A DNA stretch of 21,292 nt from Chara braunii (lineage: Eukaryota > Streptophyta > Charophyceae > Charales > Characeae): contig BFEA01000197.1 of NCBI GenBank assembly GCA_003427395.1, positions 856,132 through 877,423 on the forward strand, read 5' to 3'. Positions within the stretch are counted from its first letter, which is position 1, and each line of letters opens with the position of its first letter. The position numbers and the translations under genes were made by a program. This document shows, piece after piece, positions 18,524 through 21,292 of this stretch. Under the pieces are notes generated by a model. That model was not told the origin of the DNA. It saw nothing but the letters and a program-made list of their open reading frames with translations, and did no database searches.

Positions 18524-18577
18524 GTCGTCTCTCCTCGTGCTGCAGCTGATGTGGCCAATCAATCTCTCATATCATAT

Positions 18578-18640
18578 CCTTATGGCCCTGGCTCCATTTC
18601 CATTTCGAGGAGCATCCGTCCGATTCCTATTCCACTGACA
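18578..18640 (-). mobile_element. LINE B conserved 3' end, copy d
   Basis: This matches copies at 3184, 3723 and 5891: in minus orientation GTGGAATAGGAATCGGACGG, then ATGCTCCTCGAAATGG and GGAGCCAGGGCCATAAGGA. It lies downstream of the LINE B zf-RVT part on the same strand, supporting a role as the family 3' terminus. No A tail follows here. Confidence 0.6.
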
Positions 18641-18644
18641 AGTA

Positions 18645-19340
18645 TTACTCCAGCATCGTGGAGGATTGACTGTCAAGTTGCGTTACTTCCACCTTTCCTC
18701 TCAGGTCCACTGCATGAACCTGTGAGATAAATGACAAAGAGCAAGAAAGGTAAAAGACCCTACGGAAGATGCAATCTTGGAATTTGTTCTTCAATGTTAC
18801 GTGAACTGTGATAGATCTTGTCCATCTACTGCCTGGTCTCTGTGCCATCTCCACCCTGTTTCTGAGTTGTGCGAATCTTTCCACCGTATGCAACAGTCGT
18901 TTATCTCTGCTGCTTTGCCCCCTGCAAGCCACACCTTAGTGAATTTGCCTTGATTCTACTCTGTTGCTCTTCGTCATCGGCATGGATTGTCTCATCTTGT
19001 GCCATTTATAAAGGATCTCCGCTTGAATCAAAGTTCTTGTCTCCGCCCATACCTCCTTCTCCCTTGGAGTTGAGAGTCTCTCAATGGTTCTGCAACACCC
19101 TTTCTTCCAGATGGACCACATCGTTACCTTTTTTTTTTTTTTTTTGGAACCACGTTTTCGTTGTCTTGTGGAATTGAGCTGGGATGTTAGTTCATAAAAA
19201 GAGTTGGATGGGGTGTTCAGGGAGGGGAGTTGAGAAAAGAGAATCCCAGAGATCCGAGGCCTCGCCCAATATTTTCTCGCCTCTCTACAACGTATCAGAC
19301 AATGTAGCATTATATCTTCTAGTTCGTTTTCTGAACATAT
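18645..19340 (-). pseudogene. LINE B ORF2 C-terminus, zf-RVT-like fragment
   Basis: The minus frame 19310-18936 begins MLHCLIRCREARKYW, the H-C...C core of the zf-RVT-like motif. After a lysine run from a T15 tract (19131-19145) it continues TMWSIWKKGCCRTIERLSTP, which aligns with STLWAIWKDRCNITFDDRLTTP of LINE A. The upstream cysteine pair is not visible. The remainder to 18645 is poorly conserved C-terminal or UTR sequence. The A/T tract may be a small insertion or slippage. Confidence 0.68.
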
Positions 19341-19349
19341 CTATACTCG

Positions 19350-19850
19350 AAAAAAAGAAAAAAAAATCCGGTTGTGGAGGGTGAGTGTTGCATGGTCCTC
19401 TAGGGTATGAGCCACTTCTGTTTGTACCTCATGGCCGAAAGTTCATCCTCATCACGGAGCCTAAACTACTGCAGCCTGCACGCACTCAAGAAATCTATAA
19501 ATTATACGGCTATGAGTGACAAATGGGCAGCAACACTTCGGCGCCTCAATACAATGTTCGACATGAAAAGTTGAAAAGACAAACATCGTGAATGGTACAC
19601 CACCTGAGAAGGTGCCAAGTAGTAAAGATGCCATGCATTGGAGTGATTTTGAAACACCATGAGGCCCCAACTAAGAAGATAAGGGACAAGTCTTGAAGAA
19701 GATAAATCTTGCGTAAGAAGGTATGGGTGGATAACTGACGATTATGGAGAGGCAAAGAGCTATTCCTCCCTCTCCTTCTTCCTCCTACTTCTCTCTCTCA
19801 ATCTTCCGTATTTCTTTGGATCCACTAGGTTTGCAAGGCCTGATTTATTG
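19350..19850. other. No gene recognised, between LINE B RT and zf-RVT parts
   Basis: About 500 bp with no motif, including a C/T-rich patch (19765-19800). In LINE A the corresponding interval between the RT catalytic box and zf-RVT is much longer. This is therefore either heavily decayed and deleted LINE sequence or an unrelated insertion. Confidence 0.4.
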
Positions 19851-20515
19851 ATTATGGATGATAAAAGTGATGCCGTTGATAAGGGATGGCAAACCTTTCA
19901 CACTAAACTGAATGCCTAAGAAACAGATAGGGATGGTAGGGTCTGCCCATTTCAGGCCTTCAGGGGTGATTTCTGTTGAAGGGGAAGAAGTTGAGATCCA
20001 TCATCCGATTGTTTTGGTTCATTTCACCTTCATTTCGAAGGCTAGCTGGAAGGCTTGCATTGTTGTTGTCAATGCCTCAAAAGAGAAATTAGATGCTCAA
20101 ATGAGTACGGTCGGGTCATCCGCAAATAGGAGGGTGGTCAGAAGGTGTAGACTCTGTAGAGTATGCTAGCCTCTTTCATTCTTTATGTTTTCCCATCTTT
20201 CAATACATACAGGCACACAGGCATCATTTCTTAGGAAGGTTGCAATGGCTTCCATGACGAAGAGGAATATTAGTGCTGTCAAAGGATTCCCTTGTCTCGC
20301 AGATCTTGACTTTGTATAGGCCCTATAGGGGTTGGAAAGGAATCCGTTAACCTGTATTACACCCTGAGCATCATTATAAAGCACTCTTACCCATTTGTGA
20401 AAGTTAGGTCCTACTCCCATCCTTTCTATGCATGACTGAAGGAAATCCTAGTTGACCTGATCATTGCCTTTCAAAGTAAAAAAACAGGATAGCTGCTGTG
20501 ATGTTAGCTGATAGC
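19851..20515 (-). pseudogene. LINE B reverse transcriptase fragment
   Basis: Minus-strand blocks in order: ITAAILFFYFER (motif A, with the catalytic Asp of FFDFKK replaced by Tyr), MGVGPNFHKWVRVLYNDAQG, NGFLSNPY, SARQGNPLTALIFLFVMEAI, TTLLFADDPTVLI (catalytic Asp pair kept, around 20110), QAFQLAF and GLKWADPTIPICFLGIQF (thumb). Frameshifts separate the blocks. Fingers and the EN-RT linker are absent: the sequence goes straight from EN into motif A. Sequence is clearly the same family as LINE A. Confidence 0.85.
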
Positions 20516-20955
20516 ATGGAGGAACGGTTTTTTTCCTGAGTTGCATGAGACCCGTAAATCCTAAAAAGGCCTAATATGGTTTCGTCCTTGACTTTCACAT
20601 TGGTTCTAAATTCTATTAATATTCTAATCCACCTGCCTATAGTATTGTCCTGCCAGACATTCAACAATAATTATTGCAGGTTGATGTTTGCTGCAGAGTT
20701 TTGATGAAGTAGGATGACTATGCCAGCGCATCCGTTGGACAAGGCATGAGCCCAAAGAGGGGCTGTCTTAACGAACGTCACTTTTCTTACTAATGCTGAT
20801 CTAATCTTATTATGTTCATCGTTATCAGATAAGTGTCACTGAGTTTCTTGTAGACAAGTAATGTTTGGTGGGTTAGGACCGAACCAACCCATAACCTTAG
20901 TTCGGTTTCTCCACTTGACTGGGATGTCCAAAACTGAGCTACCGTCTTCCCCCGA
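20516..20955 (-). pseudogene. LINE B endonuclease fragment
   Basis: Minus reading starts at SSVLDIPVKWRNRTKVMGWF, then GPNPPNITCLQETQ (catalytic Glu present, unlike LINE A), then in other frames KVTFVKTAPLWAHALSNGCA, GIVILLHQNSAANI and LFRIYGSHATQEKNRSSM. These align one-for-one with LINE A EN from 11400 to 11000. The N-terminal SWNINGI motif and everything upstream are missing, so the copy is truncated at about 20955. Confidence 0.82.
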
Positions 20956-20957
20956 AC

Positions 20958-21090
20958 ATAACGCATATGCATTGTATTCAAGTTTTCCAAAAACATCGGT
21001 TTTCGGAAAGTAAGACCGTTTTCTTCGAATACAAGGGCACTTCAAATATAACGCATATGCATTTTGTTCCAATAACCACGTATGCATTAT
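20958..21090. repeat. Repeats around a CGCATATGCATT core, with small hairpin
   Basis: ATAACGCATATGCATT occurs at 20958 and 21048, and a shorter CACGTATGCATTA at about 21077. Between the first two lies a hairpin with arms 20984-20994 and 20999-21009 (one mismatch, 4-base loop). A weaker outer pair, GTATTCAA/TTCGAATAC, encloses it. It directly abuts the truncated LINE B EN end and may be a MITE-like insertion or breakpoint. Confidence 0.6.
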
Positions 21091-21233
21091 CTTTGAATTT
21101 CACGAAGAGAAAATTGTTGTATTTGAATATAACCTTTCTTTTTTTTCCCCCCTGAAGGTCAACGACTGCTCCATTCTTGCCCTGGTGAACGGGACAGGCC
21201 CATGCAGGCCCGTAATCACAGATCACTGCCCAT

Positions 21234-21234
<1 letters not shown>

Positions 21235-21292
<58 letters not shown>
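21235..21292. repeat. (CT)29 microsatellite at the window end
   Basis: A pure CT run of 58 bp reaching the last base, so its true length is unknown. Confidence 0.97.

Overview
This is a transposon-dense, gene-poor piece of nuclear DNA, most likely from a streptophyte (a land plant, or possibly a charophyte alga). The case for a plant rests on three things: LINE retrotransposons carrying the plant-type C-terminal zinc-binding region (zf-RVT-like), a decayed Ty3/Gypsy reverse transcriptase (RT), and a tRNA-Lys(UUU) relic that resembles the plant mitochondrial gene. I could not recognise one intact cellular gene. Every coding trace I can name is a broken retroelement. The window opens in a poly-A run and closes in a (CT)n microsatellite, both typical places for short-read contigs to break.

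Layout. 1-900: a Penelope-like RT fragment (minus) next to a 20-bp-arm hairpin. 1200-2100: GC-rich DNA with a short tandem repeat and a minus-strand ORF bounded by good splice-site motifs, function unknown. 2400-3140: frameshifted Ty3/Gypsy RT on plus. 3150-3990: two head-to-head copies of a retroposon 3' end, a 127-bp tandem duplication and a (TGCC)n tract. 4007-4078: tRNA-Ala-like pseudogene. 4768-5583: (GA)n and (CTT)n microsatellites in otherwise featureless DNA.

5890-14900 (minus strand) is a nearly full-length, heavily decayed LINE (LINE A). In order on the minus strand it has tandem repeats that could be a 5' UTR, ORF1 with a damaged CCHC knuckle, and ORF2 with apurinic endonuclease (EN), RT and zf-RVT-like parts. 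A G-rich-complement 3' UTR and a conserved 3' end follow. It is broken in two places. At 8975-9010 there is a Tn5/Nextera transposase adapter junction, a library artefact, flanked by two overlapping RT copies. At 9509-9740 there is a mitochondrial-like trnK relic plus A-rich tail, flanked by a diverged duplication of about 80-97 bp.

14956-16814 is a long degenerate inverted repeat (foldback element). 16815-18540 is unassigned. 18578-20960 (minus) is LINE B, a second, internally deleted copy of the same LINE family, with EN joined almost directly to RT, then zf-RVT and the same 3' end. Four dispersed copies of that 3' end (at 3184, 3723, 5891 and 18578) link the elements.

No operon-like or pathway logic is present: the region is an accumulation of nested, decaying mobile elements. 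The most actionable observation is that part of the sequence is an assembly chimera.
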